Shown here one piece after another: positions 54,660 through 63,336 of a stretch of DNA of 64,000 nucleotides; the stretch's first letter is position 1; the number at the start of each line of letters is the position of its first letter. The stretch is from Cylindrospermum sp. NIES-4074 (GTDB taxonomy: Bacteria; Cyanobacteriota; Cyanobacteriia; Cyanobacteriales; Nostocaceae), in NCBI GenBank assembly GCA_003994795.1, contig AP018269.1, positions 4,551,677 to 4,615,676 on the forward strand. Direction: 5' to 3'. The notes under the pieces were generated by a model, which was not told the origin of the DNA, searched no databases, and saw nothing but the letters and a program-made list of their open reading frames with translations. Both the position numbers and the translations under genes were made by a program.

Positions 54660-55291
54660 TATTTCCTCCAATCACGCTGTAGTTCATCAGCCACACGGCG
54701 ATAGTCTAATTTTGCTTCTTGTGCATTTTTTCCTCGCCATTGAGTAATCGCCACACCCTCAAGGGCTGCTCGTTCATGAGCTTTATAAGTCCGGATTAAG
54801 GCATCAAAAGCCGGAATACCTAGCCGCAAGAGAGTGTTTTTCGCTTCCAGAGCTTCTCCTAAACTTCGGGTATCGACTTTAGTTAGCAGTACTCGATGGG
54901 GAATACCCACAGGGATGACTGCTTCTTTAACTGTCTCTATGAGGACAGCTAAATCCATTGCTGCTGGTGGAGTAGGCAAAACTAGATAATCTGCGATCGC
55001 CACTACTGTCGCTAATGCTTCAGATCGCAGCGCTGGTGGCGTATCCACCACTACTAAATCGTAACCTGTTATCTTTCGCAATTCTCTTAAAAGTTGCGGA
55101 TCAGTCTCTTGAGAGAGATCAAATCCCATACCCTGCTGATTCCGGCCACACCACCAGCTAGCAGACCCTTGAATATCTGCATCAATGAGAATTACCTTTT
55201 TTTCCTGAGCAAAGTTTGCAGCCAGATTGACTGCGGTCGTCGTTTTACCGACTCCTCCTTTACCGTTGAGAATAGCGATGATCTTTGGCAC
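54659..55291 (-). CDS. ParA-family ATPase, candidate McdA
   Basis: 210 residues with a GTG start at 55291 and a GGAAG ribosome site. Deviant Walker A is KGGVGKTTTAVNLAANFA with both lysines; the switch motifs are LIDADIQGSASWW and VVVDTPPALRS. The short ParA form lacks a DNA-binding N-terminal domain. Type 2 McdA proteins, which bind the nucleoid and position carboxysomes, look like this; a general chromosome or cargo-positioning role is the alternative. It is translationally coupled to the coiled-coil gene downstream. Confidence 0.8.
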   Translation of the reverse strand: MPKIIAILNGKGGVGKTTTAVNLAANFAQEKKVILIDADIQGSASWWCGRNQQGMGFDLSQETDPQLLRELRKITGYDLVVVDTPPALRSEALATVVAIADYLVLPTPPAAMDLAVLIETVKEAVIPVGIPHRVLLTKVDTRSLGEALEAKNTLLRLGIPAFDALIRTYKAHERAALEGVAITQWRGKNAQEAKLDYRRVADELQRDWRK

Positions 55292-55525
55292 TGCTTACTT
55301 CCGATGCCGCCTAATAGAAATATACTGCTTTGTGTGACCTCAAGTACAGAAAAATTCGCCACAATTAAAATTCATCTGCCATCAATTTCACTAATCTCGT
55401 TACCCTTGGGGTCACGGTGTTAACTATACTGAGGCTAAAGCTCACTGCCCCACTAACTTAAGTTGCTAGTGTAGGAAGAGGCTATCCGTGGTTTATCCCC
55501 AAATTGAGGATAAGCCTGGTAAAAA

Positions 55526-56761
55526 TCAAACACGATTTAACAGTAAAAATGCTGTTTGGAATAATCCCACAATTAAACCTAAAACACCGCCTAAAGTAAC
55601 AATCGCCTGCAATTCATTCTTGACAATGCCCTCAATTGCTGCTTCTAAATCAGCGGGTGAAGTTGATTTCACTCGGTCAATAATTACTTGATCTATGGAT
55701 AAAATAGGAATCACCTGGGCCACAATGGCTTCTAAATCTCTTTCTAAATAACGCTCTAAAATCAGAGCCAATTCTTGACTAACTACTTCTAAGGAGGAAC
55801 TAACAACGGGTGAAGTGCTAAGACGATCTAAAAGCAAGACAGAAATATTTTCCCAATCAACCGAATCAGTTAATCCTTGTAGCACATCGCTGCCACTGGT
55901 TTGTAAGTAATGACGGACACTTTCTCTGGTAGTTTTTCGTAGTTGGCGTACCGTCCCCATTGGTAAATTTTGTAAAGACAGATTTTGCAGAATTTTTTTG
56001 AGGCGATCGCGCATTTGCAAATCTTGACTCAATTCCTGCAAGCGATTATTGGTGGCTTCTTTTTCATCTAAGCAAAATGTCCGCAGCCGTGTGAGAGTAT
56101 TGCGTAAGCCAAAGAGATTGGCTACTACCCAGTAAGTACCACTGGTTTTTTCTCGAAAGCTTTCATCAATAATTTGAATTGTGCGATCGGTCAAAAAATC
56201 AACTACTGCCTGCCGCAGCACATCTGGCGGGATCACCACTTCCAACACCCAATCTGCTAGCCGTGTAGATTGTTCTTCGCTTAGTTGAAATTCCAGTAAT
56301 ACTAGGTCAAAAATTTGATTGATCTGTACTTCCAAAAAGTCTTCCCTTCGCGCTAATACTTTGAGGAGACGTGGCAAAGATTCTCCTAATAAATCCCGCA
56401 AAATTCCCGCCACAATTTTGGCGCTTTTCTGATTTTTATCAGATTGAATTTGTTCGATTGCTAACCGCAACAACCAAAGAATTGCTCCTTGTACTCGTTC
56501 TGTTTGCAACAGACGCCGCGCTAGATTTTGCAATTCCTCTGGCGTCAGTAGCGACCCCATAATTGTCTCAGAAATATTCTTCGCTAAACGTTCCTGGTTG
56601 CGGGGAATCAATCCAGGGGTAAAGGGTACTCTTCGTCCAAGGATATAGATTGTCCGGTAGGGACGGAATAACATTTTTATGGCTATATCGTTTGTGAAAT
56701 AGCCAATAATTCCACCGAGAACCGGGGGCGATAGATAAAGCCAAAGATGAGACCAATCCAC
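55526..56761 (-). CDS. DUF445 family membrane protein
   Basis: 411 residues, GTG start. N-terminal helix [20 protein letters not shown] followed by the DUF445 signature [20 protein letters not shown] and [20 protein letters not shown], a long helical middle, and a C-terminal helix [20 protein letters not shown]. The family (YheB-like) is membrane-bound and its function is unknown. It lies between the candidate mcdAB pair and menG, all minus strand. Confidence 0.9.
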   Translation of the reverse strand: MDWSHLWLYLSPPVLGGIIGYFTNDIAIKMLFRPYRTIYILGRRVPFTPGLIPRNQERLAKNISETIMGSLLTPEELQNLARRLLQTERVQGAILWLLRLAIEQIQSDKNQKSAKIVAGILRDLLGESLPRLLKVLARREDFLEVQINQIFDLVLLEFQLSEEQSTRLADWVLEVVIPPDVLRQAVVDFLTDRTIQIIDESFREKTSGTYWVVANLFGLRNTLTRLRTFCLDEKEATNNRLQELSQDLQMRDRLKKILQNLSLQNLPMGTVRQLRKTTRESVRHYLQTSGSDVLQGLTDSVDWENISVLLLDRLSTSPVVSSSLEVVSQELALILERYLERDLEAIVAQVIPILSIDQVIIDRVKSTSPADLEAAIEGIVKNELQAIVTLGGVLGLIVGLFQTAFLLLNRV

Positions 56762-56785
56762 AGGATTTTGAATTAGGAATTAGGG

Positions 56786-56970
56786 TTAGGTATTGGGTAT
56801 TGGGGATTAGGCATTGGGGATTAGGTATTGGGGATTAGGAAAAAGGCTATTGGGGATTGGGAAAAAGGTAATTGGAAAAAACCATCACCCATTACCCATT
56901 ACCCGTTACCCATTTACCCATTACCCGTTACCCGTTACCCATTACCCATTACCCGTTACCCATTACCCAA
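56786..56970. repeat. Heptamer tandem repeats between menG and DUF445 gene
   Basis: GGGGATTAGG(T/C)ATT units (56786-56870) are followed by about eleven CCCATTA / CCCGTTA heptamers (56886-56970) that end two bases before the menG stop codon. These are short tandemly repeated repetitive sequences of the Nostoc type. The two parts are roughly inverted to each other and could pair. Confidence 0.9.
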
Positions 56971-56971
56971 T

Positions 56972-57664
56972 CTAAAATTTACTGACTACTAGCATTCCCA
57001 TCATACCGTTGGCGATGGGATAGTGAGTGGCAACTGCAAACCCTGCTTGATGAGCTAACTCTACTTGCTCCCTTCCGATGGGAAAGCGGTCTAAGCTGGG
57101 ACTGATGTAGGCGTATTCTTCCTTTAAACCTAAATTGGTTGCCAATGGGACGACAAGATTATCCAAATACCACTGCTGTAAGGCGCGAATTTGCTCATTA
57201 CTCGGTCTATGAAAGTCTAAAATCGCAGCTTTAGCACCTGGTTTGAGGACACGGTATAATTCTTGAAGGCTGCGGGGAATATCTTTAACATTTCTTAAAC
57301 CATAGCCCATTGTGGCGGCGTCAAATTGGTTGTCGCCAAAGGGTAAATTTAGCACGTCGGCTTCTATCCAAGCGATCGCTCTTTGGGGGTATTGTTTTTG
57401 GGAGCGTTCTTTGGCAGTTGCCAGCAGGTTGGGGGAGAAGTCTACTCCATATACCTTACCTTCTAGCCCGACACGCCGCGCTAAACGTAGGGCTAAATCG
57501 CCACTACCGCAACATAAGTCTAAGCAAGTATCTCCTGGTTTAGCGGCACTCCACTTTACTGCCATTTCTTTCCATATTCTGTGTTGCCCCAAACTTAACC
57601 AATCATTCAATTGGTCATAAACTGGAGCAATACGGTCAAAAATAGCGCGAATTTCGTTAGTCAT
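56972..57664 (-). CDS. menG: Demethylnaphthoquinone/phylloquinone methyltransferase (MenG/UbiE family)
   Basis: 230 residues, SAM-dependent class I methyltransferase. AIFDRIAPVYDQLNDWLSLG and HRIWKEMAV are the UbiE opening; the SAM site is LDLCCGSGDLALRLA, and GYGLRNVKDIPRSLQELYRV and LKPGAKAAILDF complete the family. In cyanobacteria it adds the final methyl group of phylloquinone, the photosystem I electron carrier. The gene is bounded on both sides by heptamer tandem repeats: these end at its stop codon and start at its ATG, leaving no Shine-Dalgarno site. Confidence 0.92.
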   Translation of the reverse strand: MTNEIRAIFDRIAPVYDQLNDWLSLGQHRIWKEMAVKWSAAKPGDTCLDLCCGSGDLALRLARRVGLEGKVYGVDFSPNLLATAKERSQKQYPQRAIAWIEADVLNLPFGDNQFDAATMGYGLRNVKDIPRSLQELYRVLKPGAKAAILDFHRPSNEQIRALQQWYLDNLVVPLATNLGLKEEYAYISPSLDRFPIGREQVELAHQAGFAVATHYPIANGMMGMLVVSKF

Positions 57665-57695
57665 TAGTCATTGGTCATTGGTCATTGGTCATTGG
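57661..57695. repeat. Heptamer tandem repeat CATTGGT at the menG start codon
   Basis: TCATTAG then four TCATTGG units run from the menG start codon into its leader. On the coding strand this gives a row of ATGACCA heptamers, each carrying an ATG in successive frames. Confidence 0.9.
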
Positions 57696-57836
57696 CTTTG
57701 CCGTGAGCATACTTCTCTACGAGACGCTGTTCGCGTTCGATAAGGCTCAGTACAAGTCAGCCGAACTGTCAAACAGGTCATTTGCCTTTGTGTAGCTACT
57801 CCAAAGGAGAAGTAACAAGACAAATGACATAGATGG

Positions 57837-58793
57837 CTAAACAGGGGTTTGATGGTAGCGACTGCTAGTGAGGGCGATCGCCACTAGTTCAGCTGATAAA
57901 TGAATTAGCTTTAATTCATCTTCCCGCAAAGTGCATGGTTGTTTCCACTGTAGCGACAACACGCCTAAAATTTCTTGTCGATAGCGAATGGGTATAATTA
58001 CGTGTGCTTTTACTCCACTATTTTGGTAGTGAGCAACTTCATTCAATTTAGTATCTTTTTCTACATTTAAGGATACTTGTATTTGTCCGGTGGCGAGGGC
58101 GGCGATCGCCAGAGGGTCTTGTGCTAACCAATTTTCTATTGTACTTGTATCGCTGTAAAATCCTTGAGTTTCAACTAAGGTATTTCCCTGTGTGAGTTGT
58201 AAAATACAGGCATCTGCGGCAAAAGTCTCACTAAAAGCCTGAGCAATTGGCGTCAGAGTCCCTTCTAAGCTAGAAGCTGCTTGGGTTACTTCCACCAAAA
58301 CAGTCAGCAGATCCATTTGAGCATGGGCGCGGCGCAATTCTTCTGTCCGTTGCTTGAGCAAATCGTAGGTTTCTGCTGCTCGTTGTACCACCGCCTTGAG
58401 TTCTCCAGGGTCCCAAGGCTTGGTGATGTATTTGTAGACTTGTCCTGCGTTAATTGCTTCCACCAAGTCTTCAATATCAGTAAAACCGGTGAGAATTATC
58501 CTCACTGTGTCGGGAAACTGAGGTACAGTCTTGCTCAGAAATTCAGTTCCTTTCATTTCTGGCATCCGTTGGTCGGAGATGATAACTGCTACTTCCCCTT
58601 CTGCGGCTAAAACTTCTAAGGCGTTGATACCACTATCGGCTTTGAGAACTTGAAAGTCTCGTCGAAAGGTACGATAAAGCAGATCGAGGTTATCTGGCTC
58701 ATCATCAACCACTAGGATTTTGAGTTTTTTGGGTCGTTCGAGAGTAGTCAATTGGCGGGGGACTTTATTAAATTCGAGATTGGGATTATCCAT
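57837..58793 (-). CDS. Response regulator with REC and GAF domains
   Basis: 318 residues. Receiver at 22-145 (KILVVDDEPDNLDLLYRTF, phosphoacceptor Asp in IISDQRMPEMKG, Lys in YITKPWDPGEL, RpfG-like subgroup), a coiled-coil helix, and a GAF domain at 165-310 (VTQAASSLEGTLTPIAQAF, HVIIPIRYRQEILGVLSLQW). No output domain follows, so it probably acts by protein contact. The GAF lacks a cysteine at the bilin position. It is a lone gene on the minus strand. Confidence 0.9.
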   Translation of the reverse strand: MDNPNLEFNKVPRQLTTLERPKKLKILVVDDEPDNLDLLYRTFRRDFQVLKADSGINALEVLAAEGEVAVIISDQRMPEMKGTEFLSKTVPQFPDTVRIILTGFTDIEDLVEAINAGQVYKYITKPWDPGELKAVVQRAAETYDLLKQRTEELRRAHAQMDLLTVLVEVTQAASSLEGTLTPIAQAFSETFAADACILQLTQGNTLVETQGFYSDTSTIENWLAQDPLAIAALATGQIQVSLNVEKDTKLNEVAHYQNSGVKAHVIIPIRYRQEILGVLSLQWKQPCTLREDELKLIHLSAELVAIALTSSRYHQTPV

Positions 58794-59460
58794 AAGATAA
58801 TTGCTTTAAATCTTCACTATTTTGTTATATTCCATACCAAGCTTAGTTGAAAATAGCTCTTCTAAGGTAGAATAGGGCAAATTTTACCCATTTTTTAGTG
58901 AATCCCACAGCAGAGAAATCTACTTGCATACACTTCACTAACAGGAGAATTTACCTGATAAAAACTCAGTAAATCCGATACTAATTATGCGTTTCACGGA
59001 AGAATTGTGGATCATCTGTAATGAGTACAACTTTTGACCTAAGCTCTAACGGGATTTGAGATTTTTATTTGAGATTAGAATTGAACTGTGGGAATCCAAA
59101 ATCCTGGCATTGAGTGACTAATGACCACGGTTTGCCATAATTCAGATTCTATCTTTAATCCATACCCACCTCCTGTTCAGGAATTAGCATTATCCTTCTC
59201 TAGGCTACTTCACTGAGGGTAGGGACTGCTATATGTATTTCATAACTCATAATCTTATCTGGCAAAAGACTATTTTTGTGTAGGCACTTAGAGATTAAAA
59301 TAAAACTTGCTGTTAAAGTTAGCTGTGCCACTTTATAAATTGCACATTAATTTACAAGGGGCTGTGTTAGGGCATAGAACCAAAACCCTAGCAACAGCCA
59401 AAACCAGTTTTCTGCAAATTACTAATCCCCTTATCAAGTTAAAGCTCGCACTCCAGAATT
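58794..59460. other. Divergent spacer upstream of raf1, no gene
   Basis: AT-rich region between the REC-GAF gene and raf1. No repeats, palindromes or RNA structures of note were found, and it holds the promoters of both genes. Confidence 0.55.
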
Positions 59461-60546
59461 ATGACTAATTTACCACCCAACGCTCAAAATCCTGAGAATG
59501 CTGCTAATGATGTAGCCCAAGAGTTGCTGCTCAAGTTGAGGCAAAAGCAAGGCACCTGGGTGGAATGGGGTGTGGCGATCGCCAGCCTGCAAAAAGCCGG
59601 CTACAATCCCCAAGACATTTTTGAAGCTACTGGATTTGAGCCAATTCAACAAAATCAGGTGATTGTGGGCGCTCAAGTTTACAATTCTTTAGAAAAATTT
59701 GGTGCTTCAGAAGCAGCGCGATCGCATTATGCCACACGCGGCAGTGATGTGTTATATGAACTACGCTTACTCACCCAAGAAGACCGGGCTGCTGCTGCTG
59801 AACTCACCTTTGTCCACAAACTCGACCTTGACGAAGCGAGAGATGTAGCCAAAGCAATCAAAGATTTCTCCTATTTCTCCACCTTGCCAGAAGGGTTTAC
59901 TGCCCATCCAGGGGATGCGATCGCTTATCAGGCTTGGAAGCTAGCACGCCAAAACTCCGATTTGCAAGAGCGATCGCGTTTAATTGCCAAAGGTTTGCGT
60001 TTTGCCCATACCCAAACCGCTAGACAAAAAATCGAACAATTATTAACTGATTTTACTGTTCTTCCCAAGCGTCCGGCTCCCATTCTCCCCTTTTACCGGC
60101 TGGAGTCGGAAGAAGAATTACCCCGCATCTTGCCTGTAATTGGCGAGTTGCCATTGACACGAAAAGACCTGCAAGCAGTACCCCTGGTTACAGAAATTGA
60201 ACCATTTCGCATTGTCAAATTTTCCGGCGAACAAGCTTGGGTACCATTACCAGGTTGGCAAGTATTGTTAGCTGCCGAAGATCCAGTAGTGATTCTCGCC
60301 AATAGCGATCGTATTCCCAACAATACACAAACCAAGCCCACCCCAGTTTTAGTAGTTGTAGATCGGGAACAACGAGAATGGGACGACTCCAGTTATTTTG
60401 TGGTTGAAAAAGCCGGTGAATTAGATTTTCAGTGGTTTGACACTGCACCAGAAATTCCCCTGCTAGGAAAAATCATCGTCATTGTGCGTCCTAAGAAAAT
60501 CCTTGATGAAGACTTCACCAAAGATGCTTGGCAGATTGATGAATAA
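59461..60546 (+). CDS. raf1: Rubisco accumulation factor 1
   Basis: 361 residues, the length of cyanobacterial Raf1. N-terminal helix-turn-helix-like part (LLLKLRQKQGTWVEWGVAIA, AGYNPQDIFEATGFEPIQQN), alpha domain (YATRGSDVLYELRLLTQEDR, DEARDVAKAIKDFSYFSTLP), linker, and beta dimerisation domain (PLPGWQVLLAAEDPVVILAN, ending with IVIVRPKKILDEDF). Raf1 is an assembly chaperone that binds RbcL dimers before RbcS joins and can enter carboxysome assembly. It is monocistronic here, apart from rbcLXS. Confidence 0.95.
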   Translation: MTNLPPNAQNPENAANDVAQELLLKLRQKQGTWVEWGVAIASLQKAGYNPQDIFEATGFEPIQQNQVIVGAQVYNSLEKFGASEAARSHYATRGSDVLYELRLLTQEDRAAAAELTFVHKLDLDEARDVAKAIKDFSYFSTLPEGFTAHPGDAIAYQAWKLARQNSDLQERSRLIAKGLRFAHTQTARQKIEQLLTDFTVLPKRPAPILPFYRLESEEELPRILPVIGELPLTRKDLQAVPLVTEIEPFRIVKFSGEQAWVPLPGWQVLLAAEDPVVILANSDRIPNNTQTKPTPVLVVVDREQREWDDSSYFVVEKAGELDFQWFDTAPEIPLLGKIIVIVRPKKILDEDFTKDAWQIDE

Positions 60547-60765
60547 CTGGGTAATGGGGATTGGAAGTTAGACAAGGGAGAGACTTCTTGTCCAAATCCT
60601 AGTTAATAGTTGGGGGAGTCGATTGTTGACGGATTTGGGTATCAGCAATAACAGCACACCCAAGGTTAAAACACAAAGCTGTCCCCCAACAGTTATCCCC
60701 ACCGCTTGCACTGGATGGAGTGCCAGGTATCGAAAACGGCAAACGCGAGGATGGAAAAATTGATC

Positions 60766-61362
60766 CTAGCTAATCGTCTCGGTGGCAGGGTTGGCAAGGC
60801 GGGTTTTTAATGCTATGTTTTTCCTTACTTTTCTCATTGCACCCAGAGCAAGTAAAGAGCCTAGTGTGGGGATGGTTGCACCTCCGGGGATGCCGAAGGG
60901 AACAGCAGCAACCACAGAGGGAACCACCTCGCCTATTGTTCCGAAACCCTTTTGGTTTGAACCAAAATTACCAGCACCATACGTGGAACCAATACCAAAA
61001 GGAACGTTGGCATCACTACTATACCAATAATCATCAATAGAATTAGCAATCCCCAACCAATAATCCCCAAATACCAATTTCAGGTAAGAAGCACTACTAC
61101 CATCAATAATGTCATTAGCGCTAAATGATACCGTATTTCTGTAGAATTCACTGTAAAGAGTGACGTTCACAGCGCCATACGCAGCAGCATTTGGATCGTT
61201 GTTCGTTTCGTCGTACTCGAATGAACCAGTAACATAAGAACCATCGGAGAATTGAGCATTATTTAAATTCCATGTAGTCAGAGCGTGGGCTGGAGATGTA
61301 CTGGTGAAGACATAAGCAGCAGCACTACCAACAAACAATGGCAGAATATAAGATAGTTTCAT
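60766..61362 (-). CDS. Secreted PEP/PFE-CTERM-type protein
   Basis: 198 residues from ATG 61362 (a TTG at 61374 is possible). Signal peptide MKLSYILPLFVGSAAAYVF cut near PAHA-LT, a beta-rich domain (about 25-150) rich in Tyr, Asn and Gly, and a C-terminal sorting region AAVPFGIPGGATIPTLGSLL followed by basic RKVRK. The VPFxIPGGATIPT form is a cyanobacterial CTERM variant usually beginning VPFE; it is recognised by exosortase-type enzymes. Glu is replaced by Gly here. The function of the outer domain is unknown. Confidence 0.75.
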   Translation of the reverse strand: MKLSYILPLFVGSAAAYVFTSTSPAHALTTWNLNNAQFSDGSYVTGSFEYDETNNDPNAAAYGAVNVTLYSEFYRNTVSFSANDIIDGSSASYLKLVFGDYWLGIANSIDDYWYSSDANVPFGIGSTYGAGNFGSNQKGFGTIGEVVPSVVAAVPFGIPGGATIPTLGSLLALGAMRKVRKNIALKTRLANPATETIS

Positions 61363-61508
61363 CAGGATTACCAAAATATTAGTAGTATAATTTATAACTT
61401 AATCTTTTGCAAAATTGGGATGCTCCCGATAAATTATCTATGTAAATCTCGTGGTTGATCTGTGTTTAAAACTTTATAAAATCAACTTTTTCAAGAGCTT
61501 TAACTCAG

Positions 61509-63221
61509 CTATCGAATATCATCACAGCGATAAAGCTGATAGGGAACACCGATGCGATAGTGTTGTGTGGGGTCGATGGTGCAGGTAATTTGCCCAGCAA
61601 GGGTTAGGAGTGGAGGATAGTCGCGTTTTCTCATTCCTGGCCCCACAAACCATAAATTTAATTGAGATACCTTTGGTGTAGATAGTGGGGAAAGCTTTTT
61701 GAGGGACTGATAAAAATCAGGAGATTCCTGTAAAAAAGTCAAACTATCAGCATTCACAGGAAAATTTTTAATATCATCATTTCTGAGTTTTTCTAGCGCT
61801 AAAGCAAAACTTAATCCCAATGCTACATCTTGATAACTGTTATATTTCACTACTAGCATCAAGGGTTTAACAGGTTCTAAATTCATCTTTTGGGCGACTA
61901 TTTCAGGCTGAAAAGGTTTTTGAAACGCTAAATTAGAAACAACAAATATACAGCTAATTACACCAACCAGTAGAAAAATAAATATAGAACTTTGAATTTT
62001 GAATTTTGTTCGCCCTTGGCGTTCCCGGAGGGTATTTTGAATTGTATTCAGACTAGCTGCTAACAAAGCGCAAACACTGGGATAATAAACAAAGTTATAA
62101 CGGGGAACAACGGTAATATCTTTACCTAAAAAATAAGCTATAACAAAGAATTGTAACAGCACGAAAATAGTAAAACTTAAAAGCGTTAAAGTGGCTAAAT
62201 GAGTGGTAGTTTGTAACCTCCATATCTTGAAAGTTGAGATTACTTGCGACCCTACCCAAACGGCAAATATCACCATCAAAAAACCAGAAATAATTGCAAT
62301 TGCTAGGGGCTGATTTTCCACAGGAAGGGCGATTACCATCAGCACCCAGTTAATGAGAGTTTGATATAGGGGTGAAATGTAATTGGGAGATGGCAACCAA
62401 CCAGTTTCAGAACTTTGAAAATGCTTGAATATCACCAGCAACCAGGGAACAAAGCTAATTATAACGCCGCTGGTAGAAAGAATTAGGGACAGTAAGGTTT
62501 GGCGTAAATTGGGTAGCTCCTTCCTACCCCAATACATCACTAGAAGTAGTGAAGCAATTTGGGCGATGAAAGCTAAAGCAAAAAAGTAGTGAACATAAAG
62601 ACCTATACTATTAATAATAGTCCAGAATAACCAAACACCAAATCTGATTTGAGAATGTTTAAAGATATCCTGCTGAATTTGCATTAACCCCAATAATGCT
62701 AAACTTATTAACAGCATAGGTAGAGTATAATGCCGTGCTTCTTGGGAAAGGTAAACGGCAAAGGGGGAGACTGCCATAATCAAAGCTGCCATGATTCCAG
62801 ATTTGGGGTCAAAGGCAATTCGATTAACTCCATAAATTGCGGCGATCGCACCCACACCAAATAAAGCCGGTAGCGATCGCAATTTTGCCGCCCAATCTGT
62901 CCCCAAAGGACTCATCCACCCTAGCCAACTGTACATTCCACAAAAAAATAGCGGTGGATGGGTAGATTGGTTAGCCAGGTTTGCGGCAATTTGGTTACAG
63001 CTAACCCCAGACTGAAAAGTAAACATCTCCTGTATACGGTTGAGGGGAAAGACCACATCCAAAGGTAAATCATGGTAATTTTTACCCAAGCTAAAAATGG
63101 CAGTAATGACCTCATCCATCCACAGGGGTTTTAAGTCCAGATGCCAAAAGCGCAAAATAGCACCAAATGCGAACGCCCCAGCTAAACCCAGATAATGTAA
63201 ATAAGCTCTGCGATTTGTCAT
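61509..63221 (-). CDS. GT39-type membrane glycosyltransferase
   Basis: 570 residues, about eleven membrane helices. The first luminal loop carries WMDEVITAIFS, the acidic motif of PMT/ArnT-like GT-C enzymes, and VSPFAVYLSQEARHYTLPML is the second conserved loop. The short C-terminal periplasmic part ends HYRIGVPYQLYRCDDIR. Such enzymes move sugars from polyprenyl phosphate donors onto lipids or proteins outside the membrane. The substrate is unknown; it follows the CTERM protein gene on the same strand by distance, without clear operon signals. Confidence 0.85.
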   Translation of the reverse strand: MTNRRAYLHYLGLAGAFAFGAILRFWHLDLKPLWMDEVITAIFSLGKNYHDLPLDVVFPLNRIQEMFTFQSGVSCNQIAANLANQSTHPPLFFCGMYSWLGWMSPLGTDWAAKLRSLPALFGVGAIAAIYGVNRIAFDPKSGIMAALIMAVSPFAVYLSQEARHYTLPMLLISLALLGLMQIQQDIFKHSQIRFGVWLFWTIINSIGLYVHYFFALAFIAQIASLLLVMYWGRKELPNLRQTLLSLILSTSGVIISFVPWLLVIFKHFQSSETGWLPSPNYISPLYQTLINWVLMVIALPVENQPLAIAIISGFLMVIFAVWVGSQVISTFKIWRLQTTTHLATLTLLSFTIFVLLQFFVIAYFLGKDITVVPRYNFVYYPSVCALLAASLNTIQNTLRERQGRTKFKIQSSIFIFLLVGVISCIFVVSNLAFQKPFQPEIVAQKMNLEPVKPLMLVVKYNSYQDVALGLSFALALEKLRNDDIKNFPVNADSLTFLQESPDFYQSLKKLSPLSTPKVSQLNLWFVGPGMRKRDYPPLLTLAGQITCTIDPTQHYRIGVPYQLYRCDDIR

Positions 63222-63336
63222 TATTAAGTTATGCGCCAGGTATTAATTTGCAATTGAAAATTTTTCACTACAGATAAACAGACAAAATTATTCATATCTG
63301 CGGTTTGGAAATTACATTTAAAATCTAAAACTATCT

